Positions 7,688 through 15,331 of a DNA stretch of 42,056 nt are shown one piece after another. A model generated the notes under the pieces. It saw nothing but the letters and a program-made list of their open reading frames with translations, searched no databases and was not told where the DNA came from. Source of the DNA: Treponema sp. UBA6367 (lineage in GTDB: Bacteria > Spirochaetota > Spirochaetia > Treponematales > Treponemataceae); assembly GCA_002437725.1 (NCBI GenBank), contig DJRF01000007.1:1-42056 (forward strand), given 5' to 3'. Position 1 is the stretch's first letter. Each line of letters opens with the position of its first letter. The position numbers were made by a program, and so were the translations under genes.

Positions 7688-8020
7688 ATGGCTGTTGATT
7701 TTTTTACTATAGGACAGAGGATTCAAAAAAGACGAAAAATGCTTCGAAAAACTCAGGAACAAATGGCGGAAGCACTTTCGGTTTCGGTGGGATATGTCAG
7801 CCAGATTGAACGCGGAGTTACAAAAATTAGTTTGGACACACTTTCTGAAATAACAGAATATTTGGACTGTAATTTTTCAGAACTGCTTGACGGGTCGGTT
7901 GTCCAGTCGAATTCATATCTTAACGATGAAATAAAAATTCTGAAAAACAAACTTTCCCCTGTAAACAAAAAAATTCTTTTTGAAATTGCGGACATTCTTG
8001 AAAAAAATCAGTCAGATTGA
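7688..8020 (+). CDS. XRE-family transcriptional regulator
   Basis: The 110-aa protein has an N-terminal Cro/CI-type helix-turn-helix (IGQRIQKRRKMLRKTQEQMAE, then VSVGYVSQIERG) at residues about 8-65. A short helical tail follows (ILKNKLSPVNKKILFEIADIL), possibly for dimerisation. It lies divergent from the minus-strand envelope cluster with palindromes in between, so autoregulation and control of that cluster are plausible. It could equally be a solitary phage-type regulator; nothing else phage-like is adjacent. Confidence 0.82.
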   Translation: MAVDFFTIGQRIQKRRKMLRKTQEQMAEALSVSVGYVSQIERGVTKISLDTLSEITEYLDCNFSELLDGSVVQSNSYLNDEIKILKNKLSPVNKKILFEIADILEKNQSD

Positions 8021-8074
8021 AATCTGTTTCTTGTAATAATTGAAGTTACAGCGAAAATCTGCTAAAGTTGGCGT

Positions 8075-8512
8075 ATGAAAGTAAGCAGCAAATTTACGGT
8101 GGCGGTTCACACTTTGTTGTGCATCCATCGGTTCGGCGGGGAAAGGAAAGTCACTTCGGATTTTATCGCGGGAAGCACGGGCGTGAATCCGGTTATTATT
8201 CGAAGGACGCTTCTTTCGCTCAAGGCGGCGGGGCTTGTGAAGGTTGCGGCCGGAACTGGCGGAGCGGAAATTGTCGCGGAGCCGTCGTCGTTCACGCTTT
8301 TTGACATTTACAAGGCTTCTGGCAGTCTGGAGGAAAATGTTTTTGGTTTTCACGAGCAGCCGAATCCCGCGTGTCCTGTGGGAAAAAATATCCACAAGAT
8401 TCTCGACTCGCACCTTGCCGACGCGCAGAAAGCGTTTGAGCAAAGCCTTGCGGCAGTGAAATTTTCTGGCCTTGTGAAGGAGCTTGAAGCGGCGGAAAAG
8501 CAGAAGAATTAA
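8075..8512 (+). CDS. Rrf2-family transcriptional regulator
   Basis: The 145-aa protein is typical of Rrf2 regulators: winged helix N-terminus (KVSSKFTVAVHTLLCIH, then GVNPVIIRRTLLSLKAAGLV) followed by the GTGGAEIV wing. Fe-S-binding members such as IscR carry three spaced Cys in the C-terminal half. Here only one Cys (NPACPVGKNI) is seen, so it is more like the YwnA subgroup that senses other signals. It stands alone on the plus strand, with no obvious co-transcribed target. Confidence 0.85.
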   Translation: MKVSSKFTVAVHTLLCIHRFGGERKVTSDFIAGSTGVNPVIIRRTLLSLKAAGLVKVAAGTGGAEIVAEPSSFTLFDIYKASGSLEENVFGFHEQPNPACPVGKNIHKILDSHLADAQKAFEQSLAAVKFSGLVKELEAAEKQKN

Positions 8513-8582
8513 GACGCCGCTGAGTTCGTAAAATCCGATTTATATCGTAAAATGTTTTCATTCAAATTTCACGGAGAATATA

Positions 8583-8849
8583 ATGAAAGAAATTCCTGAT
8601 TATCAGACTTTGATGCTTCCGGTTTTAGAAAGTGTAGCCGACGGCAAGGAACATAAATTCCGAGAGATTACAGCTTCCACTGCAAAGAACTTTGGGCTTA
8701 CAGAAGAAGAGCTGGGGTGCCTTCTTCCGAGCGGAAATCAGAGCATTTTTGACAACCGCGTGGGCTGGGCAAAAACATATCTCAAAAAAGCCTGTCTTAT
8801 AGAATACAAGGGAAAAGGCGTTCTCAAAATCACCGAAAGAGGAAAATAG
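8583..8849 (+). CDS. mrr: Mrr N-terminal domain fragment, cut by an amber stop
   Basis: The 88-aa product is the winged-helix DNA-binding domain of Mrr restriction enzymes (PDYQTLMLPVLESVADGKEH, then NRVGWAKTYLKKACLI and ITERGK). It ends at TAG 8847-8849. The next 26 codons are open in the same frame and read like the normal Mrr linker (VLKDSPQKIDNKFLKQYDEF), leading directly into the catalytic part at 8928. A single base change, for example GAG to TAG, explains the break. Intact Mrr cleaves modified (methylated) DNA. Confidence 0.85.
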   Translation: MKEIPDYQTLMLPVLESVADGKEHKFREITASTAKNFGLTEEELGCLLPSGNQSIFDNRVGWAKTYLKKACLIEYKGKGVLKITERGK

Positions 8850-8927
8850 GTCTTAAAAGATTCTCCGCAGAAAATCGACAATAAATTTTTAAAGCAATAC
8901 GACGAGTTCAATGAATTTCAGAACAAG

Positions 8928-9500
8928 GTGAACACGAAGGAAGAAAAGCAGGAAACTGAAACCGACTACAAAAATCAGACTCCTGAGGAACTGATTGAAA
9001 CAGCCTTCCACGATTTTCAAAAATCGCTTGCCGAGGAACTTTTGGATAAAATCAGAAATGTGTCGCCTGCATTTTTTGAAAAACTCGTTGTCGCCCTGCT
9101 CGTAAAAATGGGCTACGGAGGCTCAATAAAAGACGCTGGGCAGGCAATCGGCAGAACTGGAGACAAAGGCATTGACGGAATCATAAAAGAAGACAAGCTC
9201 GGTCTTGACGTGATTTACATTCAGGCGAAACGCTGGAAAGAGAACAACGTTATCGGCCGTCCGGAAATTCAGAAATTTGTCGGCGCGCTCGCAGGTCAAG
9301 GCGCGAAAAAGGGAGTTTTCATAACCGCATCGTCATTCACAAAAGAGGCGCTGGACTATAAGCCCATGAACGACACGAAAGTTATCCTTATTGACGGCTT
9401 GAAGCTTGCAAACCTGATGATTGAATATAATCTTGGCGTCGCACAGCTGCACTGCTACGAACTGAAAAAACTGGACAACGACTATTTTGATGAGGAATAA
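8928..9500 (+). CDS. mrr: Mrr catalytic domain fragment (type IV restriction endonuclease)
   Basis: This is the second half of the split mrr gene. From a possible GTG start it encodes 190 aa, with the PD-(D/E)XK-like Mrr core: FFEKLVVALLVKMGYGG, GDKGIDGIIKEDKLG and IYIQAKRW, the D...QxK motif that cuts DNA. All catalytic residues look intact, so decay may be recent. No good ribosome-binding site is evident for an independent start. A suppressor tRNA or readthrough could still give full-length enzyme. Confidence 0.85.
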   Translation: MNTKEEKQETETDYKNQTPEELIETAFHDFQKSLAEELLDKIRNVSPAFFEKLVVALLVKMGYGGSIKDAGQAIGRTGDKGIDGIIKEDKLGLDVIYIQAKRWKENNVIGRPEIQKFVGALAGQGAKKGVFITASSFTKEALDYKPMNDTKVILIDGLKLANLMIEYNLGVAQLHCYELKKLDNDYFDEE

Positions 9501-9519
9501 TTTTTACAGAAAAATCAAA

Positions 9520-9711
9520 ATGCTTTTTCTTTCGCCTGACGCGCACGGAAAAGGATTCGGCAAAAAGCTTGTTAAATATGGAATCGAAAATTTTTCAGCG
9601 GAAGAAGTTACCGTGAACGAGCAGAATACTAATGCAAAAGGATTTTATGAACACCTCGGATTCAAGACGCACAAGACAAGCGCGACAGACGAGCACCGAT
9701 TGCATTTATGA
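9520..9711 (+). pseudogene. GNAT acetyltransferase C-terminal remnant
   Basis: Only the C-terminal half of a GNAT acetyltransferase is present: the acetyl-CoA loop (AHGKGFGKKLVKYG) and the terminal NTNAKGFYEHLGFKTHK motif. The N-terminal strands and helices are missing, replaced by the end of mrr. Length is about 63 codons against 140-170 in intact members. It is most simply a deletion remnant at the mrr junction. Confidence 0.6.
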
Positions 9712-9731
9712 AATTATAAAAGAATGCGTAA

Positions 9732-9813
9732 CGTTTCGTAAAATCACGCCAGTTCAGCGAGCGTCATCATAACGTTTTGGGAAATTATGTCAGTTCGCCG
9801 AGCGTCAGAATAA
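9732..9813. repeat. 41-bp tandem repeat, two units
   Basis: Two units begin at 9732 and 9773, exactly 41 bp apart, both starting CGTTT and carrying a CAGTTC core (ACGCCAGTTCAGCGAGCGTC and ATGTCAGTTCGCCGAGCGTC). The core matches the arrays at 193-233 and 31492-31532. Non-coding. Confidence 0.65.
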
Positions 9814-9844
9814 CGCCAATGCTTTAGGGCATGTAAGCCCGAAG

Positions 9845-9980
9845 TTCCAAACTGTTGATTGAGCTTGTCGAAACCAACAGTTTGGAATGAGCGTTAGCGA
9901 AGCCCCTAACGAAGTGATGGGAACGCCCGAAAACGCGAACTTGTATTTTGCAACCTCGGCAAGCAACCACAGGTTGCGAC
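9845..9980. repeat. Intergenic hairpin with TTGAGCTTGTCGAAA loop
   Basis: A perfect 13-bp stem (TTCCAAACTGTTG at 9845-9857, complement at 9875-9887) encloses a loop containing TTGAGCTTGTCGAAA. A near copy of that loop occurs near 18150 and a partial one near 35990. The rest of 9888-10089 is GC-rich intergenic DNA without a gene. Confidence 0.5.
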
Positions 9981-10089
9981 GAACAGCAAAAAAAATAATT
10001 TCTTGACTTTTATTTGCTCTGTCATTATTTTTTAATTGTAACAATAAAAATTACAACAATACTTTCATCAAAAAAGCTCGGAGGCGACA

Positions 10090-10548
10090 ATGGAACTTCA
10101 CGAGGTTGCGTCTTATCTTGAAAAAGTCGGGCTGCAATATATGGCGACGATTGGGCTGGACGGAAAGCCGAAGGTGCGGCCGGTTCAGTTCATGGTGGAA
10201 TACGGCGGGCGGCTCTGGTTCTGCACGAACAGCAAAAAGTCGATGTATGCGGAGCTTCTTAAAAATCCGTGGATTGACTTGTGCGCGTCGAAGCTGCTTG
10301 AGGACGAGATTCAGACTGCGTGGATTCGCCTGAGCGCGGAGGCGTTTTTTGAGGAAAATCTTGCTGTCAAAAAGATGATTATGGAAAAAAGCGCGATTGT
10401 GCATGAACTTTACGAAAACAATGCGGAGCATCCGCTTTTCAAGGTTTTCTATCTTAAAAATATCAAGGGCAGCCTGAACAATCTTGGACACGTGAAAGGT
10501 CTTTCTGAGCGCGCGGATTTTGCAAAGCCGGAGGAATTTGAGTTTTGA
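10090..10548 (+). CDS. Pyridoxamine 5'-phosphate oxidase-like FMN-binding protein
   Basis: The 152-aa protein has the split-barrel flavin-binding pattern: YMATIGLDGKPKVRPVQFM at residues about 17-35, RLWFCTNSKKSMYAEL and an LSAEAFFEEN strand. Members bind FMN or related flavins, and many are annotated only as pyridoxamine 5'-phosphate oxidase family. It lacks the full PNPOx C-terminal domain. Its stop overlaps the start of the class M sirtuin gene by 4 nt, so the two are translationally coupled. A link to NAD- or redox-dependent stress response is plausible. Confidence 0.85.
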   Translation: MELHEVASYLEKVGLQYMATIGLDGKPKVRPVQFMVEYGGRLWFCTNSKKSMYAELLKNPWIDLCASKLLEDEIQTAWIRLSAEAFFEENLAVKKMIMEKSAIVHELYENNAEHPLFKVFYLKNIKGSLNNLGHVKGLSERADFAKPEEFEF

Positions 10549-11459
10549 GCGGATTTGAAAACATCGAAAACGAAGAAATCGCAAAACTCCGCAAGATTTT
10601 GGATTCTGTGGACTGTGTCGTGATTGGGGCAGGAGCCGGGCTTTCTGCAAGCGCGGGATTTTCGTACAGCGGCGAGCGGTTCAAAAAATATTTTTCGGAC
10701 TTTGAGGCAAAATATCATTTTCACGATATGTATTCAGGCGGTTTTGCGGATTTTTGCTCGCTCGAAGAAAACTGGGCTTACTGGAGCCGCTTTATCTACA
10801 TCAACCGCTACATGGACGCGCCCCTTCCTGTCTACGAAAAACTTTTTGAGCTTGTGCGCGGCAAGGATTATTTTGCAATCACCACGAACGTTGACCACTG
10901 CTTTCAAAAGGCCGGATTCGACAAAAAGCGGCTTTTCTACACGCAGGGCGACTACGGACTTTTTCAGTGCTGCGTTCCGTGCCACAAAAAAACTTACGAC
11001 AACGAAGAGGCGGTGAGAAAAATGCTCGTTTCGCAAGGTTTCGGATTTGAGGACAGCGAAAACGGAAAAGACGGTGACCTTGTTTTTCTGAGAAATCCTT
11101 TGAAAATGGAAATCCCGCCAGAACTTGTGCCGAGCTGTCCTGTCTGTGGAAAACCGATGTCGATGAATCTTCGCTGCGACGAGACTTTTGTTGAGGACGA
11201 CGGCTGGAAAATGGCGGCAAAACGCTATCAGGATTTTCTTGAAAAGCACAAAAACGCCCGAACGCTTTTTTTGGAGCTTGGAGTCGGAGGAAACACGCCC
11301 GGAATCATAAAATATCCGTTCTGGAATTTTGTCTACAAAAACAAAAACGCATTTTATGCGGCGGTCAATATGGAAAAGGAAGAAGTTCCTGCGGAAATAA
11401 AAACGCGCTCTGTTCTGATAAAAGGCGATATTTTCAGGACGATTGAGAATCTGATTTGA
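10545..11459 (+). CDS. Class M (SirTM-type) sirtuin
   Basis: The 304-aa protein has the sirtuin NAD-binding motif GAGAGLSASAGF (near residues 28-39) and TTNVDHCFQ (near 113-120). The zinc Cys lie near C143/C146 and C198/C201. The usual catalytic His of deacetylases is replaced by Gln (FYTQGDYGLF, Q134), as in SirTMs, which ADP-ribosylate a lipoylated GcvH-like protein instead of deacetylating. It starts with TTG, coupled to the FMN-binding gene. Its usual partner, a zinc macrodomain hydrolase, is found 15 kb away at 26154-26960. No GcvH-L or LplA2 gene is in the window. Confidence 0.85.
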   Translation: MSGFENIENEEIAKLRKILDSVDCVVIGAGAGLSASAGFSYSGERFKKYFSDFEAKYHFHDMYSGGFADFCSLEENWAYWSRFIYINRYMDAPLPVYEKLFELVRGKDYFAITTNVDHCFQKAGFDKKRLFYTQGDYGLFQCCVPCHKKTYDNEEAVRKMLVSQGFGFEDSENGKDGDLVFLRNPLKMEIPPELVPSCPVCGKPMSMNLRCDETFVEDDGWKMAAKRYQDFLEKHKNARTLFLELGVGGNTPGIIKYPFWNFVYKNKNAFYAAVNMEKEEVPAEIKTRSVLIKGDIFRTIENLI

Positions 11460-11728
11460 TTAGCCTTGCATTCAACAGGAATTATATGCGTTTCATTATA
11501 CACATTTTTGCACTGTTTTTTTTATATTTTTACACATTTTTGCATATTTTTCACATAATGTCAGTTGTCAAACCGAATTTTCTTGCACTGTTTTTAGCCA
11601 TATAGTCAGACGCGGTTCACGTAAGGCAAATTAAATGTGAGTGCGATTAAAGAAAAGAGAAAAAACGAAGTTTGTAGCTGGGGTACGAAGCGGAGAATTT
11701 TATGATGACTTATTTTCTAGCCGAAAAT
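11460..11728. other. AT-rich intergenic gap
   Basis: This gap of about 270 bp holds a short direct repeat ACACATTTTTGCA (around 11499 and 11531) with a third partial copy near 11581. No ORF, tRNA or clear terminator is seen. Confidence 0.4.
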
Positions 11729-13414
11729 CTAACCAAGCCAATCCAATGCCTTTTCAGTGATTTTTCTATACCAGTCCTGTTCGTTAGAGCTTGATTTTGC
11801 AATTTCTTTTGAATGCTCAAAAAAGGCTTTCACTTGGTTGGAATCTGGCGTATAGTCAGCCTTAAATGAATCTTCAACCATTTTTCTGAAAATATTCAGC
11901 GGAAGAGGAACAATAGCCGATTTTCCGCCGTAATAAGAAATATTTGTGTGGTACAGCATATAAAACTGGGCAATGCAAGCCTCATTTATCGTCGGCGCAA
12001 TAAAAAGTCCGTAAGTTTCCCTGCCGTTTTCTTTCTTTAATTTGCCTAAATGGCGAGAAACAGGTTCTCCTTCCATTTCATACTGTTTTTGACCGGTTGC
12101 CGTTGTAACTTCAACAATCAAGTCAAAATCATCATAATTGCAGACAATATCCGCCATGTTTCCCTGAGCCGTTGACATAGGGTTTCCAAAATCATCAAAT
12201 TTCAGGTTTGCCTTTATGTTTCCGCCGTCAAGCATTGTCATTGCGCGCCAAGTGTTCCATTCAAACATCAGAGGAACATCTGAAAGCTCGCTGTTTCGCT
12301 TTGGAATCAAATCAAATATCTGCTGTATGTCGTCATACTGCTTGTAGTCTTTTATTTCGGAAACCTGATTTCTGATTATTTCGTTTTTCTTTGCAAGAAG
12401 CGCGTCATCAAGCTTTTCTTTTAACTCAAGAATCGAAAGATTTTCATTGATTTTTTCATAAGGAAGTTCTGTTTTAAGTTTTTCAATTAACGCTGTTTTA
12501 TCATCTGTTAAAAGTTTTGGAAGTTCCGGATTGCCAAGATATTCAATATATTTTTCTTCATCATCAATAAAAACAGGTTCTCTGCTTACATTTTTCAATA
12601 TAAATTCAACGTCAGCCTTTTTTTCCGGCATAATTGAAAGCGACTTTCCAAGCTGAGAGATTGAAACAAGCCCTGTCGCACGCAAATATCTGACACAGGC
12701 GTCCGCATAATCACGCATATTGCTCATCTTTTTATTGAAAAATTCTTTTGCAGTTTTTGTCGTGCTTTCCCTTGTTGAAAATTCTTCAGTCTCGATTTCT
12801 TCTTTGTATATTTTCTGCAGTTCGTTATAAAAATACGATTGTTTAAATTCTTTATATTTTTTCGTAGTTGTTGTGCGCTGTTTTCTGAAATCTTCTATTT
12901 TTTTAACAATTTCATCAAATTTTCTGTAGTCCGTAATCTGCAGACCGAAAATCACAAGCTCATCGAATTTCAGTGTTCCAAGCTTGTGTATAAGCCTTAA
13001 TATTTCAAGATATGGCTTTACAAAAAACTTTGCCGCTTTTTCTGACGGCTTATGGTAAGGAGACGGAATTTGAAATTTCAAAAGCTGGCGCAGGAATATC
13101 TCTTCTGTGCGTTTTGCAGAGACAAGCTGTTTTCCAGCAGGAGTTAGGTTTATTGCAGGCGCAAGTGTTATAAAGCCTAGAGATTTTGGAGCTCTGTTTA
13201 TCCTATCGCGTGCGCTAAAATCAGGAGAATTTTCGCCTGAACCATGAAAAAAGTTTTCATTTCGCAATAACTGCATGAATTGAACTTGCGTCTGAACATT
13301 CCATTTTTTTCCAGAGAAATTTTTTGCAAGCAAATTAATTTCCGGAATCATTTTTTCTGGTGTTCGTGGCGAAGTTGTCATAAACACAACTTTGCTGTCA
13401 ATTGACTTTGCCAA
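11729..13414 (-). CDS. AlwI-family type II restriction endonuclease
   Basis: The 561-aa protein matches the AlwI family in length and in its N-terminal half (KMIPEINLLAKNFSGKKWN, PKSLGFITLAPAINLTPAGKQL). The probable nuclease core is near residues 420-445: NMADIVCNYDDFDLIVEVTT, a PD-(D/E)XK-like D...E-x-T arrangement. AlwI itself recognises GGATC; the specificity here is not readable from sequence. It starts with TTG, 3 nt after the methyltransferase stop, using an AAGGAG site in that gene's end. No frameshift is visible, so the enzyme looks intact. Confidence 0.85.
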   Translation of the reverse strand: MAKSIDSKVVFMTTSPRTPEKMIPEINLLAKNFSGKKWNVQTQVQFMQLLRNENFFHGSGENSPDFSARDRINRAPKSLGFITLAPAINLTPAGKQLVSAKRTEEIFLRQLLKFQIPSPYHKPSEKAAKFFVKPYLEILRLIHKLGTLKFDELVIFGLQITDYRKFDEIVKKIEDFRKQRTTTTKKYKEFKQSYFYNELQKIYKEEIETEEFSTRESTTKTAKEFFNKKMSNMRDYADACVRYLRATGLVSISQLGKSLSIMPEKKADVEFILKNVSREPVFIDDEEKYIEYLGNPELPKLLTDDKTALIEKLKTELPYEKINENLSILELKEKLDDALLAKKNEIIRNQVSEIKDYKQYDDIQQIFDLIPKRNSELSDVPLMFEWNTWRAMTMLDGGNIKANLKFDDFGNPMSTAQGNMADIVCNYDDFDLIVEVTTATGQKQYEMEGEPVSRHLGKLKKENGRETYGLFIAPTINEACIAQFYMLYHTNISYYGGKSAIVPLPLNIFRKMVEDSFKADYTPDSNQVKAFFEHSKEIAKSSSNEQDWYRKITEKALDWLG

Positions 13415-13417
13415 GCT

Positions 13418-14275
13418 CTACTCCTTGTAATTTGCAACTAAAATATGTGTTGCAGCAGCCTTGAACCTATTTCTAATGTTTACCGCATAACTTTTTTCAT
13501 ATTCATCGATAATTAAATTTCCATACAACTCTTCTGTTAAATGAGTTCTTCCTATTACAAGAAGAGCTTTGCATGGCAAATTTTTAAAGTCCTGAGCAAG
13601 TTTTCTATGGGCATCATCATTAAAACCGTCTTTATACTGCTCATTTCCATAATCAGAAAAAACGCAGTCATAAGGTGGATCAAGAAAAATAAAATCATCA
13701 GATTTTGCCATATCAAATATATTCTTATAATCTGAATTAAAAATTTCTGCATTTTTCAAAAGTTCTGAATGTTCTTTTGTTACAAGGGAAGTATTTAAAT
13801 GCTTGTAACGTCCATAAGGAACATTGAATTCGCCTTTTGAATTGTAACGAATCATTCCAGAATACGCGGTTTTGTTTATAAAATAATATAAAAGTGCATC
13901 AGAATATTTTTTTTCAGATAAGCCATTGAACATATCTCGGATTGAATAATAAAAATCTTCATTTTTATCTTCAACACGTTCATCAGGAGTTTTTGCTTTC
14001 AACGCCTCGAATGCCGCTCGGTTTTCTTCATATTTCTTTTCAACATTGTTAAGTTCGATTCTTAATTTTGAATAATCTGACTGAACACCTTTATAAAAAG
14101 AAATCAGTTTTTCATTTATATCGTTTATGATTGCATTTTTTGGCTCAAGATAAAAATAAAGTGCGCCACCCCCAAAAAACGGCTCCATGTATTTGCCAGA
14201 AAACTGAGGAATGTGCTTTTGAATATTCGGAATCTCTTTAGATTTTCCACCACGATATTTTATAAGCGGTTTCAT
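13418..14275 (-). CDS. Dam-family DNA adenine methyltransferase
   Basis: From ATG 14275 the protein begins KPLIKYRGGKS, the family's usual N-terminus; an upstream in-frame start at 14332 adds 19 residues of poor quality. It carries the AdoMet motif (MEPFFGGGALYFYL) and DPPY catalytic motif (FIFLDPPYDCVFSDYG), spaced as in the Dam group. It should methylate adenine in the site cut by the adjoining AlwI-type nuclease, forming a two-gene restriction-modification unit. The gene precedes the nuclease in the transcript, so the host is protected first. Confidence 0.88.
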   Translation of the reverse strand: MKPLIKYRGGKSKEIPNIQKHIPQFSGKYMEPFFGGGALYFYLEPKNAIINDINEKLISFYKGVQSDYSKLRIELNNVEKKYEENRAAFEALKAKTPDERVEDKNEDFYYSIRDMFNGLSEKKYSDALLYYFINKTAYSGMIRYNSKGEFNVPYGRYKHLNTSLVTKEHSELLKNAEIFNSDYKNIFDMAKSDDFIFLDPPYDCVFSDYGNEQYKDGFNDDAHRKLAQDFKNLPCKALLVIGRTHLTEELYGNLIIDEYEKSYAVNIRNRFKAAATHILVANYKE

Positions 14276-14372
14276 TATAAAAACACTATACACAATTTTT
14301 GCCAAAACTTCCATAGTAATTTTGCAAAACAAAATCTTTGCGGTAACAAAAATAAAATAAACACAATTTTTC

Positions 14373-14415
14373 TTGACAATTCTTTTTCATCTCGCTAATA
14401 TGCAACCGTGTTGCA
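14373..14415 (+). promoter_or_regulatory. Promoter and palindromic operator at the Fur-family gene start
   Basis: TTGACA (14373-14378), 17 nt, TAATAT (14396-14401) is a near-consensus sigma70 promoter. A 15-bp palindrome TGCAACCGTGTTGCA (14401-14415) overlaps the -10 and the expected transcription start. The GTG start codon (14408) lies inside it. This suggests autoregulation of a leaderless or near-leaderless transcript. Confidence 0.6.
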
Positions 14416-14821
14416 AAAGTCTTATCACACTAAAACTTCGGAATTGATTTCTCAGTTTGTTCAGGAAAGGACGGAAAGCGGTTTTTCTGCGATGGAGCTT
14501 CTTGCTTTTCTTTCTGAGCGCGGGGAAAGTGTGAACAAGACGACTGTTTACCGCAACCTTGACAAGCTTGTTGAAAGCGGACGGCTCATAAAACGCAAGT
14601 CGGCTGTTTCTGACGGCTTTATTTATCAGACGGCGGAAGAAGACGGACAGTGCGGCGAGCATATTCACTTTCAGTGCGAAAAATGCGGCGCGATGATTCA
14701 TCTTTCGGACAAGCTTACGGCGGATTACCTGAAGTCGGTTTCTGAGAACTTCGGCTTCAAGGTTGATTTTTCTTTGTCGTCACTGAACGGACTTTGCGAA
14801 AAATGCAGGACTTTGGAATGA
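14408..14821 (+). CDS. Fur-family regulator, probably Zur
   Basis: The 137-aa protein has the Fur fold: winged helix with NKTTVYRNLDKL (residues about 44-55), then GEHIHFQCEKCGAMIHL and a second CxxC (LCEKCRTLE at the end) for the structural zinc. A GTG start at 14408 is needed to include the first helix; no ribosome-binding site precedes it. The next genes are zinc-associated (COG0523 GTPase, ZnuA/ZinT, ZnuC, ZnuB), which points to Zur over Fur or PerR. The 3' end overlaps the next gene by 4 nt. Confidence 0.85.
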   Translation: MLQKSYHTKTSELISQFVQERTESGFSAMELLAFLSERGESVNKTTVYRNLDKLVESGRLIKRKSAVSDGFIYQTAEEDGQCGEHIHFQCEKCGAMIHLSDKLTADYLKSVSENFGFKVDFSLSSLNGLCEKCRTLE

Positions 14822-15129
14822 ACTCAAGGCTGGATTCAAAATTGAACAGGCTGCGCGTGGTTTTTGCGGCGGTCTTTATCTTGCTTACAGTTTTCTCAGT
14901 ATTTTTTGCGGCTGCCGAAGCCGGGCATGACTGCACAGGCGACGACTGTCCAATCTGCTTTGTGATTCAAGTTGCCGAGCAGAACGCAAAGCTTTTGAGC
15001 CTTGCCCTTTGCGCAGCCGGTGTTTCTTTTGCCCGGCGATATTTTGCCTTAAAACTTTCCTTTAAAAATTCATATCAGACTTTTTTCAATAACTCTTTAA
15101 TTTCTCTAAAGACACGCCTTAACAACTGA
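14818..15129 (+). CDS. Small membrane protein with Cys/His motif
   Basis: The 103-aa protein starts at an ATG overlapping the regulator's stop (ATGA). It has a first membrane segment (VVFAAVFILLTVFSVFFAAA), then an exported GHDCTGDDCPIC motif, then a second hydrophobic segment (AKLLSLALCAAGVSFA). The His/Asp/three-Cys cluster is a likely metal-binding site. Genes with this motif occur beside zinc regulators in Firmicutes-type clusters as far as I recall. Its function is unknown; zinc sensing or handling at the membrane fits its neighbours. Confidence 0.6.
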   Translation: MNSRLDSKLNRLRVVFAAVFILLTVFSVFFAAAEAGHDCTGDDCPICFVIQVAEQNAKLLSLALCAAGVSFARRYFALKLSFKNSYQTFFNNSLISLKTRLNN

Positions 15130-15186
15130 AAATTCTCTTTCCATCTTTATGCGCCAGGGATTTTGTATGCGCAATGCTGCGAATGT

Positions 15187-15300
15187 CCTTGCGCTGCGCT
15201 AGGGATTGTAGGGGCGCGGAGCGTTCCGAAGCGAAGCGAGGAATGAAGCCGAAAGGCGGAACCCCGAAAAGCCCGGTCTGCCTTTAGGCAGAAGCGCCCG
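15187..15300. repeat. GC-rich dispersed intergenic repeat inside the zinc cluster
   Basis: This segment carries an AGGGATTG-like start, then a block like GGCGGAACCCCGAAAAGCCC and a hairpin TCTGCCTTTAGGCAGA. Related blocks with GGCGGAAGCCGGAACC or GGCGGAAGCCGTAGCC and AGCCCG lie at 25484-25600 and 35884-36050. It separates the regulator pair from the GTPase gene and has no ORF of its own. Confidence 0.55.
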
Positions 15301-15331
15301 TATTATCAAAATTTATTCAAAGAGAAAAAAA

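Noticed and set aside
8012..8561. Long minus-strand ORFs opposite the Rrf2 gene
   Set aside because: They are antisense shadows of a clear Rrf2 family gene and have no family features.
10051..11249. Several antisense ORFs over the FMN-binding and sirtuin genes
   Set aside because: They have shadow-frame composition (Arg/Phe/Ser-rich), no ribosome-binding sites and no recognisable motifs.
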